64,000 nt of DNA from an uncultured Aquimarina sp. (GTDB taxonomy: Bacteria > Bacteroidota > Bacteroidia > Flavobacteriales > Flavobacteriaceae), in contig CANLOW010000007.1 of assembly GCA_947493035.1 (NCBI GenBank), forward strand, positions 1 through 64,000, read 5' to 3'. The notes beneath the pieces were generated by a model. It was not told where the DNA came from, did not search any database, and worked only from the letters and a program-made list of their open reading frames with translations. Below, piece by piece: positions 27,883-37,600 of the stretch. Every line of letters starts with the position of its first letter. Positions within the stretch are counted from its first letter, which is position 1. Made by a program: the position numbers and the translations under genes.

Positions 27883-27934
27883 CAAGTATAAGACTTCTAT
27901 AGACTTAAATATTCTAAGAGGAGTCTTATACTTG
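27883..27934. terminator. Hairpin between convergent birA and SRPBCC genes
   Basis: Inverted arms CAAGTATAAGACT (27883-27895) and 27922-27934 are perfectly complementary, with a 26-nt loop. The position between convergent stops suggests a shared terminator, though there is no long T-run and the loop is large. Confidence 0.55.
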
Positions 27935-27943
27935 ATCTTAGGC

Positions 27944-28336
27944 TTATATTTTGCCTAAATTTTCTGATAATGAATTGATAAAATTCTGGATTGGCTTTTT
28001 AATCATCATTGCCATCATTGCATTAAATTCTCCGTCAAAAATTAATTGAGTTTCTGTTTTACCAGCTTCAACTTCATCTATATTGGCTGTTAATGTAAAA
28101 GGTAACTTTTCACTAGCCGCTCCTAGTACTACTTTAGAAGGAGCTTCTTGTTCTTTTTGCTCTAATACTATTTCTGGCATTCCTTTTAGTTGGAATAAAA
28201 ATCGTACATCATTCAGTACCTCAAACTTTTGCTTGCTTTCAGGCATAATTTGTTCGAAATTTTCCACTTTAGTTAAAAAATCGAATATCTCTTTAGCACT
28301 TTTATTGATGGTTACTTTGCTACTTTCTAAATTCAT
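27944..28336 (-). CDS. SRPBCC-family lipid/ligand-binding protein
   Basis: A 130-aa START/Bet v1-like (SRPBCC) domain: the opening MNLESSKVTINKSAKEIFDFLTKVENFEQIMP is the usual CoxG/polyketide-cyclase start, followed by alternating strands and a long C-terminal helix ending NSLSENLGKI. These small cytosolic proteins bind hydrophobic ligands; none can be named here. It lies about 110 bp downstream of pyrE on the same strand and could share its transcript. Confidence 0.82.
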   Translation of the reverse strand: MNLESSKVTINKSAKEIFDFLTKVENFEQIMPESKQKFEVLNDVRFLFQLKGMPEIVLEQKEQEAPSKVVLGAASEKLPFTLTANIDEVEAGKTETQLIFDGEFNAMMAMMIKKPIQNFINSLSENLGKI

Positions 28337-28448
28337 TTTATTTGACTGTAGACAATAAATATTGTCTTTTTAATATTATATAAAATCTATTAACCTTGAG
28401 GATATAAAGAAATGTGAATATTATGAATCTAATTAAAATTCACACTGA

Positions 28449-29090
28449 TTAAATACCCCAATTCGCAGGATCCTCTCTCCAGGATTTAAGGGTATCCACT
28501 AAATCATTAGATATTGACCCTTCATCCTTCCCTAACTCGATTAAGTTTTCGTAATTACTTAACGTTGTTAATTTAACTCTAGCATTTTCAAAATTATCTG
28601 AAGCTACTTGAAAGCCATAGCTAAAAATAGCAATCATACCCATTACTTCAGCATTACATTTTTTTAATGCCTCGACAGCAAGTAAACTACTTTTACCAGT
28701 ACTTATTAAATCCTCTATTACCAGTACTTTCCTACCTTCAGGTACAATTCCCTCTATTTGGTTTTGACGACCATGCTTTTTTGCTTCTGGTCTGATATAA
28801 ATAAATGGTAAATCTAAAGCATCTGCTACTAACATACCAATTCCTATTGCACCGGTTGCGACACCTGCAATAACCTCAACATCAGCATAGTTGTTTTTTA
28901 CAATAGTGGCAAATTGTTCTTTCAAGAAGTTACGTGTATCCGAAAAAGACAACGCAATACGATTATCACAATAAATAGGTGATTTCCAACCAGATGCCCA
29001 TGTAAATGGGTTTTTGGGTTGTAATTTTATAGCATCTATTTTCAATAATTCGGATGCCGTTTTTTTAGCTACATTTGAATCAAAAATCAT
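28449..29090 (-). CDS. pyrE: Orotate phosphoribosyltransferase
   Basis: A 213-aa type I phosphoribosyltransferase. The N-terminal hood has the substrate segment FTWASGWKSPIYCDNR, the PRPP-binding motif is VLVIEDLISTGKSS (about residues 117-130), and RPEAKKHGRQNQIEG forms the catalytic loop. It makes OMP from orotate and PRPP in pyrimidine synthesis. Its start codon is only 8 bp from the start of the divergent NUDIX gene. Confidence 0.97.
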   Translation of the reverse strand: MIFDSNVAKKTASELLKIDAIKLQPKNPFTWASGWKSPIYCDNRIALSFSDTRNFLKEQFATIVKNNYADVEVIAGVATGAIGIGMLVADALDLPFIYIRPEAKKHGRQNQIEGIVPEGRKVLVIEDLISTGKSSLLAVEALKKCNAEVMGMIAIFSYGFQVASDNFENARVKLTTLSNYENLIELGKDEGSISNDLVDTLKSWREDPANWGI

Positions 29091-29098
29091 ACTTGCAA

Positions 29099-29761
29099 AT
29101 GTACAACGTTTTTGTAAATAATATTCCTATTAGTATTTCTACTAATACTCGTGTTGGTGATGGTTATGTTTCTCTTCCTTTAAAAAAAGCTAACCTTGTA
29201 CATATCATTGAAAAACTTAATGACAACCCAACATTAAAGTTTCATTTATATCATAAAAAAGAAGATAAAATATTTTCCTTGTTAGAAAAAAAGCTTCCTG
29301 TTTATGTTGCTGGAGGGGGGAAAGTTTATAATGATGAAAATGAAATTCTATTTATTTACAGAAATGGATGCTGGGATTTACCTAAGGGAAAAATCGAAAA
29401 AGGAGAATCTATCGAAGAGTGTGCTATTCGAGAAGTGGAAGAAGAAACAGGTATAAATGGTGTAGAAATCACTCGTTTTTTAAAGAAAACATATCATGTA
29501 TTCAAACGAGGTGGAGAGTATCGACTAAAACTAACTTATTGGTTTGAAATGGTTAGTGATTATGATGACAAACTTATCCCACAATTGGAGGAAGGAATCA
29601 CTAAAGTAAAATGGAAATCTCCTAAAAAAGTCAGAAAAGCCCTTCAAAAATCTTATGGTAACATTACTGAGCTATTCCCTAGAGAATCATTGATTAGTAA
29701 AAGTAGATTGATTTTTGACCACCAAAATGATTTTGATGAGTCGGATATATATGATGTATAA
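29099..29761 (+). CDS. NUDIX hydrolase
   Basis: The NUDIX box is complete: GKIEKGESIEECAIREVEEETGI (G-x5-E-x7-REVEEETG) at about residues 97-119 of a 220-aa protein. I chose the ATG at 29099 (MYNVFVNNIPI), because an upstream TTG at 29075 would overlap pyrE and adds a non-conserved stretch. The N-terminal 80 residues form a separate, family-specific domain. Substrates are nucleoside diphosphates linked to another moiety; the exact one is unknown. Confidence 0.9.
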   Translation: MYNVFVNNIPISISTNTRVGDGYVSLPLKKANLVHIIEKLNDNPTLKFHLYHKKEDKIFSLLEKKLPVYVAGGGKVYNDENEILFIYRNGCWDLPKGKIEKGESIEECAIREVEEETGINGVEITRFLKKTYHVFKRGGEYRLKLTYWFEMVSDYDDKLIPQLEEGITKVKWKSPKKVRKALQKSYGNITELFPRESLISKSRLIFDHQNDFDESDIYDV

Positions 29762-29788
29762 TTTCAACTCCCTACAATTGAACAATAA

Positions 29789-30238
29789 ATGAATTCTCTT
29801 TCCATGACTAGAAAAGAAATTGAAGAATTTATGTACGAGGCTATTCTTGAAGGCAGAAAAGCCATTCCTGAATGCTTGCCAAATCCTCCTGTTGGGTGTG
29901 TCATTGTTAAAGACAATAAAATAATATCACGCGGCCACACTAATAAGCCTGGTAAATCTCATGCAGAAATCATGGCTTTAACTAATTTACCTAAAGAAAT
30001 AGACAATTTCATAATGTTTGTCACCTTAGAGCCTTGTTCCTTTTTTGGACGTACACCATCTTGAACTAAAAGGATTATAACTACAAAATGTTCTGAAATT
30101 TATGTTGGTATCATTGATCCTCACGAAAAAAACCAAGGAAAAGGAATCGAAATATTAAAGTCTTCTACAATAAAAGTACACATTGGTATTTCGGAAAGTA
30201 TTATAAAAAATGATTTACCTCCTTATCTATTAACTTGA
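29789..30238 (+). pseudogene. RibD-like cytidine/pyrimidine deaminase, interrupted by an in-frame TGA at the zinc-cysteine codon
   Basis: The frame from 29789 codes for a zinc-dependent deaminase domain: PNPPVGCVIVKDNKI, the HAE motif (SHAEIMAL) and EPCSFFGRTPS, then a TGA at 30062-30064, then TKRIITTKCSEIYVGIIDPHEKNQGKG in the same frame to a TGA ending at 30238. RibD-type deaminases read TPPC at this point, where the Cys is the third zinc ligand, so the TGA replaces a Cys codon (TGT or TGC). The part after the stop is still recognisable, so the change looks recent or is a sequencing error. Read through, the product would be 149 aa with no reductase domain. Selenocysteine decoding is conceivable, but no GC-rich stem follows the TGA. 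Confidence 0.8.
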
Positions 30239-30300
30239 TTTTTACAATCTTATAATATATATCCTATTTCAATAAAAATATACTAACTCTTAATTAATGG

Positions 30301-31278
30301 CTACGTTCTTCGGTTCATTAAATAAGTACCAAACCCTAATAATAGCTGTTTGTTTTCTTCAGAAATTGAAAGTTCATTTGCAATGGTAAAAGCTTTTTCT
30401 GTATAAGATTTGATAGCATCTTGTGTAGCCGCTGCTCCACCTGAACTATTAAAAATAGATTTGGACTGCTCTATTTTGGATTGATTATCTCCTTCCAATT
30501 TATCTTTAAACAAATCCTTTAAGGTTGATACCTCTTTTTCAGATCCTATTTCTATAGACTTCAAATACAGATATGTTTTTTTATTCTCTATGATATCACC
30601 TCCAACTTGTTTTCCAAACTTCTCTGGATCTCCAAAAGCATCTAAATAATCATCTTGTAACTGAAATGCAATCCCAAGCAACCTCCCGAACTCATAGATT
30701 TTTACTTGCTCTTCAGCTGTGACTTCTGCAATTATAGCACCCATTTGAAAAGCACAACCGACCAATACTGCTGTCTTATATTCGATCATATGCAAATACT
30801 GCTCAATAGTAACATCATTTCGAGTTTCGAAATCGACATCGTATTGCTGACCCTCACAAACCTCACGTGCTGTTTTAGAGAAAAGCTGCACTAATTCTTT
30901 AAATAATTTTGCTTCGTAATTTTCGAAATGTTGATATGCCAAAATCAGCATGGCATCACCTGAAAGAATACCTGTATTAATATCCCATTTAGTATGCACC
31001 GTCTCCTTACCTCTTCTCAAAGGAGCTTCATCCATAATATCATCATGCACTAAAGAAAAATTATGAAATACTTCTACTGCCATAGCTGCAGGCAATGCCT
31101 TTTCATAACTAGCGCCAAAAACCTCAGCTCCCATTAAAGTCAATATCGGACGTATACGTTTCCCCCTTAATTCAAGAATATAATTAATAGGGGCATATAA
31201 GTTATTCGGTTCCTCTTTTATTCTTTTTTCTAATAAGAATTCTAAAAAGGCTTCTTGATATGTCTTTAACTTCTCCAA
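30301..31278 (-). CDS. Polyprenyl diphosphate synthase (geranylgeranyl/short-chain type)
   Basis: A 325-aa all-helical trans-prenyltransferase. The first Asp-rich motif is DDIMDEAPLRRG (about residues 79-90), the second DDYLDAFGD (about 210-218), and GKRIRPIL is the usual early basic segment. It joins isopentenyl diphosphate to an allylic diphosphate for quinone or carotenoid side chains; product length cannot be read from the sequence. It is a single gene whose start is followed upstream by a promoter shared with the divergent TetR operon. Confidence 0.93.
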   Translation of the reverse strand: MEKLKTYQEAFLEFLLEKRIKEEPNNLYAPINYILELRGKRIRPILTLMGAEVFGASYEKALPAAMAVEVFHNFSLVHDDIMDEAPLRRGKETVHTKWDINTGILSGDAMLILAYQHFENYEAKLFKELVQLFSKTAREVCEGQQYDVDFETRNDVTIEQYLHMIEYKTAVLVGCAFQMGAIIAEVTAEEQVKIYEFGRLLGIAFQLQDDYLDAFGDPEKFGKQVGGDIIENKKTYLYLKSIEIGSEKEVSTLKDLFKDKLEGDNQSKIEQSKSIFNSSGGAAATQDAIKSYTEKAFTIANELSISEENKQLLLGFGTYLMNRRT

Positions 31279-31311
31279 TGCAATTGTATTAAGATTGACG
31301 AAAATAGATAA

Positions 31312-31335
31312 TTGTTGTCAGTTGTCAGTTGTCGT
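31312..31335. repeat. GTCAGTTGTCAGTTGTC repeat, dispersed intergenic word
   Basis: Two tandem copies of an 8-bp unit (GTCAGTT-like) lie upstream of the TetR gene. The reverse complement shares TGACAACTGA with the intergenic stretch at 53012-53031. Such short words recur between genes in flavobacterial genomes; no function is claimed. Confidence 0.45.
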
Positions 31336-31460
31336 CGATAAGAAATATAAACTCAATCTGATTTTTTGTCTAACTAATAAGACTAAAACCATAACATTTA
31401 AAAACATCAAATGCTGAATTTTAAACATTGAATTTTCTATATGTTAAATTTCTCTAAAAA

Positions 31461-31496
31461 CTATGGAAACTATTAACGTTTCAAAAGTTTCCATAG
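31461..31496 (+). promoter_or_regulatory. Palindromic operator of the TetR-efflux operon
   Basis: CTATGGAAACT (31461-31471) and its perfect inverse 31486-31496 are separated by 14 bp, and a second inner dyad GAAAC...GTTTC overlaps the left half. The right arm ends 12 bp before the TetR start codon. Autorepressed TetR genes typically have such a site, so this is the expected binding site of the adjacent regulator. Confidence 0.75.
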
Positions 31497-31508
31497 TACA
31501 TTTGACCC

Positions 31509-32153
31509 ATGGAAAATATGCTTGAGAATAATTGTCAAATCATTGCAAAAGCTACAGAACTCTTTCTAACGAAAGGCTTTAAAAGTGTTACTATGGATGA
31601 TATTGCCAATGAAATGGGAATGTCCAAAAAAACGATATACCAATCTTTCAAAACAAAGACTGATCTAGTATCCACTGTTGGCGATCATATTTTTAATGCT
31701 ATAAAATCTGGAATTCTTGAGATAAGAGAACGAACATTAAACCCTATCGATGAGTTTTATACTATAAATGATTATGTCATTGAACATCTTAAAGACGAAA
31801 CTACTGCTCCTGAATATCAATTATCAAAATACTACCCCTTAATTCACAGCAGATTGAGTTCTATGAAATATGATGAAATACAAGATTGCGTAACCGAAAA
31901 TTTGAATCGCGGTATTGAATTAGGCTTATATAGAAAGGATATCGATATACCATTCGTTATTGGAATTTATTTCATTGGAGTTGGTGGTATTCGAAATCAA
32001 GATATTTTTCCAAATGAAAATTTTAAACCTAAAAAATTAACCCATAGTTACCTAGACTACCACATCCGTGGTTTAGCCTCAGAAAAAGGAATTAAGTACT
32101 TAGAAAATTTTAAAAATAAAAGAAATCAAAAAAATCAAATCATAAACGAATGA
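31509..32153 (+). CDS. TetR/AcrR family transcriptional regulator of the efflux operon
   Basis: A 214-aa regulator with an N-terminal helix-turn-helix (ATELFLTKGFKSVTMDDIANEMGMSKKTIYQSFKTKTDL, residues about 14-52) and a helical ligand-binding domain. It overlaps the TolC gene by 4 bp (ATGA), and a strong palindrome lies just upstream. It most likely represses its own operon and is relieved by an efflux substrate. Confidence 0.93.
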   Translation: MENMLENNCQIIAKATELFLTKGFKSVTMDDIANEMGMSKKTIYQSFKTKTDLVSTVGDHIFNAIKSGILEIRERTLNPIDEFYTINDYVIEHLKDETTAPEYQLSKYYPLIHSRLSSMKYDEIQDCVTENLNRGIELGLYRKDIDIPFVIGIYFIGVGGIRNQDIFPNENFKPKKLTHSYLDYHIRGLASEKGIKYLENFKNKRNQKNQIINE

Positions 32154-33496
32154 AAAAACAAATCACACTATTTTTTGTGTTATGTATTGGACTACTTACC
32201 CATGCACAGCAAAAAAAGTATAGTTTTTCTTTAGAAGAGGCCATACAATTTGCTTTAGACAGTAGTTATACGGCTCTTAATTCTAGAAAAGAAGTGGCTA
32301 AGGCATTGAAACGAAAATGGGAAACTACAGCTGACGGATTACCACAGATTGACGGAAAAGTAGAGTATCTTAACAACCTTAAATTAAGAACCTCTGTAAT
32401 CCCTGCAAATGCTTTTGATAGAACAGCTCCTGCTGATGCATTTGTTCCAGTTCAATTTGGAATTGAACAACAAGCAACTGTCGGTGCTACCATCTCTCAA
32501 TTAATATTTAATGGATCATATTTGGTTGGCTTAGAAGCAGCTTCTGTATTTGTAAATTATACACAAACACAAAAGGAAAAACAAGAGCTAGCTATTATAG
32601 AAGGTGTTACTAATGCATACGGAAGTGTGCTACTGACGCAGGAAAATATCGAAGTAGTACAAAGCAATATCAATACGATAGAAAAAAATCTTAATGAAAC
32701 TCAGCAAATATTTGAAAACGGCTTAGCCGAAGAAGAAAGTGTAGAGCAGTTACAGATTACCTTATTGCAATTGAAAAATCAATTAAATAATCTCAATCGC
32801 CTTTCAATTATAGCGAAACAAATGTTTCATTTAGCATTAGGTATTCCTATAGATTCAACAACAACTTTAACCGATACACTTGAGAGTCTTGCTGCTCAAA
32901 AAGAATTAAATTCGGATAACTCAACCCGTTTTTCTATTACTAATAATAATGAATTTCAATTATCTGAATTATTTGTCGAGCAACGCAGACTAGAATTAAA
33001 ACTTGAAAAAAGTAGAATATTACCTAGTGTAGGTGCTTTCTTTGATTTCGGTACACAAGCTTTTGACAATGAATTTTCTTTTTTAGATGGTGACAAACGT
33101 TGGTTCAGTTATTACACTGTAGGTGGCCAAATCAATGTTCCTATTTTTAGTTCATTCAAGAGTGGTGCACGAATTAAGCAAAGTAAACTGGCTTATGAAC
33201 AAGCACAAATTTCTCATAATGAAAACACTCAGCGTATTCAATTAGCTTATGATCAAGCTAAAAGTGATTTTGATTTTGCTGTAGAAAATCTAGCCACTTT
33301 AAAACAGAACTTAACCTTAGCGGAGCGCATTGAAAAAAAGAATCAAATCAAATTCACAGAAGGTATTGCTAGTAGTTTCGAATTACGTCAAGCGCAAACA
33401 CAGCTTTATAGTGCACAACAGCAACACTTAAATGCTCAATTGACTTTAATACAAAATGCTGCTAAACTTCAAACCATCATCAACATTGCAAAATAA
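32150..33496 (+). CDS. TolC-family outer membrane efflux protein
   Basis: A 448-aa outer membrane factor with a signal peptide (residues 1-19, ending THAQ) and the two-fold repeat of long helices and strands seen in TolC. The SLEEAIQFALDSSY start and the C-terminal HLNAQLTLIQNAAKLQTIINI end are typical. It forms the trimeric exit duct for the RND pump encoded two genes on. Confidence 0.93.
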   Translation: MKKQITLFFVLCIGLLTHAQQKKYSFSLEEAIQFALDSSYTALNSRKEVAKALKRKWETTADGLPQIDGKVEYLNNLKLRTSVIPANAFDRTAPADAFVPVQFGIEQQATVGATISQLIFNGSYLVGLEAASVFVNYTQTQKEKQELAIIEGVTNAYGSVLLTQENIEVVQSNINTIEKNLNETQQIFENGLAEEESVEQLQITLLQLKNQLNNLNRLSIIAKQMFHLALGIPIDSTTTLTDTLESLAAQKELNSDNSTRFSITNNNEFQLSELFVEQRRLELKLEKSRILPSVGAFFDFGTQAFDNEFSFLDGDKRWFSYYTVGGQINVPIFSSFKSGARIKQSKLAYEQAQISHNENTQRIQLAYDQAKSDFDFAVENLATLKQNLTLAERIEKKNQIKFTEGIASSFELRQAQTQLYSAQQQHLNAQLTLIQNAAKLQTIINIAK

Positions 33497-33503
33497 TTTC
33501 GAA

Positions 33504-34664
33504 ATGAAAAAGACATTATATATCCTAACCGCTATATTCCTTTTTTCTTGTGGAAAAAAAGAAGAAGCAACTATTGAAAGTATCATCGCTTCTAAAGATA
33601 TTACAAGTATACGTGCGAAAAAGAAAACTTTGAATGCACAACAGCAAGAACTTGATACTAAAATTAAGCAATTAAGTGCTGCCATTGCTGAGCTAGATCC
33701 TAACCAAAAGATTCCTTTGGTAACAACCATTACGGTAAAAGATACACTATTTAATCACTACATCGAATTACAAGGAAATGTACAAACTAAACAGAATTTA
33801 GTCTTAACACCCGAATTCAATGGAATACTTTCTAATGTATATGTAAAAGAAGGTCAAGCTGTAAACAAAGGACAACTATTAGCTAGAATTGATGATGGAG
33901 GTTTATCTCAGCAATTAGGTCAACTAGAAGTACAACGTGATTTGGCTAAAACTACTTTCGAACGTCAAGAACGCCTTTGGAAACAAAAAATAGGAAGCGA
34001 AATTCAATATTTACAAGCCAAAACTAATTATGAAGCACAACAAAAAGCCATAGCCCAATTAAACAAATCTATTGCCAAAACAGCAATCCGTGCTCCTTTT
34101 AGCGGTATCATCGATGATGTAATTACTGAAAAAGGAAATGTAGTTGGTGCTGGACAAACCCCTGTTTTTAGAATTGTTAGTCTTAATCAAATGTATGTTA
34201 AAGCTGATGTTCCTGAACGTTACATTAGTACTATAAAAAAAGGAACTCAGGTAAATATAGAGCTCCCTGTATTAGGAAAAAACGTAGCTTCTACAATTCG
34301 ACAAGCAGGTAATTTTATAAACCCTGGAAGCCGTACCTACAGTATTGAAATTCCTGTTGACAATAAAGACAAATCTATCAAACCCAATTTGACAGCCAAG
34401 CTTTTTATTAATGACTACAGCAACGAGAATGCAATCCTAATTCCTCAAAGCTTAATTTCTGAAAATGCTGAAGGAGCTCAGTATGTGTATGTAATTTCAA
34501 AAAATGATAAGAGTAAAACTATTGCTACCCAAAAAACGATAACCACAGGTAAAATTCAGGGAGATTTAATTGAAATTAAAGATGGCTTAGCAACCAATGA
34601 TATTATCATTGAAGAAGGAGCTCGTAGTGTAAAAAACAACCAAGAAGTTAACATTCTAAATTAA
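33504..34664 (+). CDS. RND efflux periplasmic adaptor lipoprotein
   Basis: A 386-aa membrane-fusion lipoprotein starting MKKTLYILTAIFLFSCGKK (lipobox LFSC); the ATG at 33504 is chosen over an upstream in-frame start at 33456 inside the tolC gene. Residues about 35-65 form a coiled coil, followed by a biotinyl-lipoyl domain (GILSNVYVKEGQAVNKGQLLARID) split by a helical hairpin, then beta-barrel and membrane-proximal domains. It links the RND pump to TolC. Confidence 0.93.
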   Translation: MKKTLYILTAIFLFSCGKKEEATIESIIASKDITSIRAKKKTLNAQQQELDTKIKQLSAAIAELDPNQKIPLVTTITVKDTLFNHYIELQGNVQTKQNLVLTPEFNGILSNVYVKEGQAVNKGQLLARIDDGGLSQQLGQLEVQRDLAKTTFERQERLWKQKIGSEIQYLQAKTNYEAQQKAIAQLNKSIAKTAIRAPFSGIIDDVITEKGNVVGAGQTPVFRIVSLNQMYVKADVPERYISTIKKGTQVNIELPVLGKNVASTIRQAGNFINPGSRTYSIEIPVDNKDKSIKPNLTAKLFINDYSNENAILIPQSLISENAEGAQYVYVISKNDKSKTIATQKTITTGKIQGDLIEIKDGLATNDIIIEEGARSVKNNQEVNILN

Positions 34665-34671
34665 TCTCATT

Positions 34672-37600
34672 ATGAGTAAGGATAAAGAAATACACAAAGA
34701 GTTTAAGCTCTCTTCGTGGGCCATAGATAACAAAACAGTTATCTGGGTCATCATTACATTGCTGCTCGCACTAGGGTTCAATGCATATAACACAATGCCT
34801 AGAGAAAATTTCCCCGAAATTAAGGAAGTTAAGATCTATGTAAATGCTGTATATCCAGGAAACACGGCAGAAGACATTGAACGCCTTATTATAGATCCCC
34901 TTGAAGATCGATTACAAAATGTAAGTGGTGTAAAGAAAATGTTATCTACAGCACAGCAAGATTTCGGGATTTTGAGTTTAGAATTCGAAGAAGGAATTTC
35001 TGTAGAACAAGCCAAACAAAAAGTTAAAGACGAAGTAGATCAAGAATCTTCAAAAGAAGATTGGCCTACTTTTAATGGAGCTAAAGTAAAACCAAGTGTT
35101 TTTGACATTAGCCTTTCCGAGGAAACTCCGATTCTTAACATCAATATTGCAGGAGACTATCCTACGCAAAAACTGAAAGAGTTTGGCGAGTACCTAGAAG
35201 ATCATATTGAAGACTTCGAAGAAATCAAAGGAGTTGATATTCGCGGAGCTCAAGATCGTGAAGTTGAAGTTGCCGTAGATATTTACAAAATGATGGCTGC
35301 CAAAGTAAGCTTTCAAGACATTTTAAATGGAATTCGAAATGGAAATGTTACCATATCCGCAGGTAATCTTAAGAAGAGTGGACAACAACGTACCATGCGT
35401 ATCATTGGGGAAATTAAAGACCCTAAAGAATTAGAAGATTTTGTGATCAAGAATGATAATGGTATTGTCTACTTAAAGGATATTGCCGAGGTTACTTTTA
35501 AAGCAGAAGATGCTACCACTTATGCTCGCGAATTTGGGAAACCTGTGGTAATGCTAGATGTTAAAAAACGATCTGGTAAAAACATGGTGGAAGCCGTTAA
35601 CAAAATCAAAGTATTGGTCGAAGAAACAAAAGCGGACATTTTCCCTAGCGACTTGAGAGTTACGCTTGCTAATGACCAATCTGAAAAGACCTTAAATCAA
35701 GTTGATGACTTGGTAAATAATATCATTTTCGGAATCATTTTAGTAGTTACAGTACTGATGTTTTTCCTTGGATTTAGAAATTCTTTATTCGTAGGTTTTG
35801 CTATTCCTCTATCTATGTTTATGTCTTTTATGATCCTGAATCTATTAGGCTATACTATGAATACTATGATCCTTTTTGGATTGATCATGGGATTAGGAAT
35901 GTTAGTAGATAATGGTATCGTAGTCGTAGAAAACGTATACCGTTTGATGAAAGAAGAAGGAATGACCCGAATTGAAGCTGCCAAAAAAGGAGTTGGTGAA
36001 ATTGCTTTTCCGATCATTATTTCAACATTAACTACTGTCGCTGCTTTTGTTCCTTTAGGAATGTGGCCTGGGGTTATGGGACAATTCATGATTTATTTCC
36101 CGATTACCTTATCGGTAGTTTTAGGATCTTCTTTATTTGTAGCCATTTTTATCAACTCTATGTTGGTATCCCGCTTTATGGAAGTAACTAAGCGCGAATT
36201 GACTTTAAAACAATTGATTACATTATCTCTTGTATTAGGAATCATCGGAGGCTTAATTACCGCTATTGGAGGAGCAATGAGAGGTTTAGGAACTCTAATA
36301 TTAGTAACTGCTGTATTATTTTGGGCATATAAGTATGCCATCAAACCAATGGCTAACTATTTCCAAAATAACACGCTCGTTTGGTTAGAAAATCAATATA
36401 AGCGATTTGTGAAATTTGCGCTTAGTGGAGCTTGGCCAATAATCTTCTTTGTAGCTACTTTCATTTTACTATTTGTAGCTTTTGGAGCATTTGGAGGTTC
36501 TGTAGCCAGTCAAAGAACTAAAATTGAATTTTTCCCCGACAACAAGCCTAATCAAATTGTAGTCTATATCGAATACCCTGAAGGGACTGATATTGCTAAG
36601 ACCAATGAAATTACAAAGAGCATTGAAAAAAGGGTATATACTATCATTGATCAAGACGAATATATTTTTGAAAGTAAAAATGTATTAGTAGAATCTACCG
36701 TATCTCAAGTTGGCCGAGGTGCTGGAAATCCGCAAACAGATGGAGGATCGACTAGTGATATGCCAAATCGCGGGAAAATTACGGCCACCATGCGCGAATA
36801 CAAATACCGCCAAGGAAAAGATTCAGAAGAATTACGTGCCAAAATACAAGAAGGCCTAGTAGGCATTTATCCTGGTGTTAGTATTTCTGTAGAAAAAGAT
36901 CCTGTTGGCCCTCCCGCTGGAGCACCTATTAATATAGAAATTAAAGGCCCTGACTATGAAGCATTAATTCAAACCGCTGAACGTATGCGTCAATTCATCA
37001 ATACCAAAAACATTGCAGGTATAGATGAATTAAAAATTGATGTAAACAAAGCCAAGCCAGCAACAAAAGTAATTGTTGATCGTAAAAAGGCAGGAGAACT
37101 GGGTGTAAGTACTGGGCAAATAGGATCTCAATTACGACGTTCCATTTTTGGAGAAAAAGCTGGTGTTTATAAATTAGATGGTGACAACTATGACATCAAT
37201 GTGCGCTTCAATAAAGAGAATCGTTACAATAACAGCACTCTTTTCAATCAAAACATCACTTTTCGAGATCCAAATAATGGGCGACTTAAGGAAATACCTA
37301 TTGCTGCTATTGCATCTCAGAAAAACACAACTTCATATAGTGCCATCAAGCATAAAGATGGAACGCGTGTTGTCACGGTATATTCTGGATTAAAACCTGG
37401 ATTCACTGATGCAGCTGCTATTGTAAGTCAGATCGAAGAAGAGATGAAACAGTTCGAAAAGCCAAAAGGAATTTCTTTTGATTTTACAGGACAAATTGAA
37501 GAGCAAAACAAACAAATGTCCTTTTTAATGGGTGCTTTCTTTGCGGGTCTTGGATTGATATTCTTTATTTTAATTTTCCAATTCAGTTCCATTTCAAAAC

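Noticed and set aside
29789-30238. Selenocysteine decoding as the main explanation of the TGA
   Set aside because: The bases after the TGA are AT-rich with no stable hairpin, and a single nonsense or sequencing change is simpler; kept only as an outside possibility.
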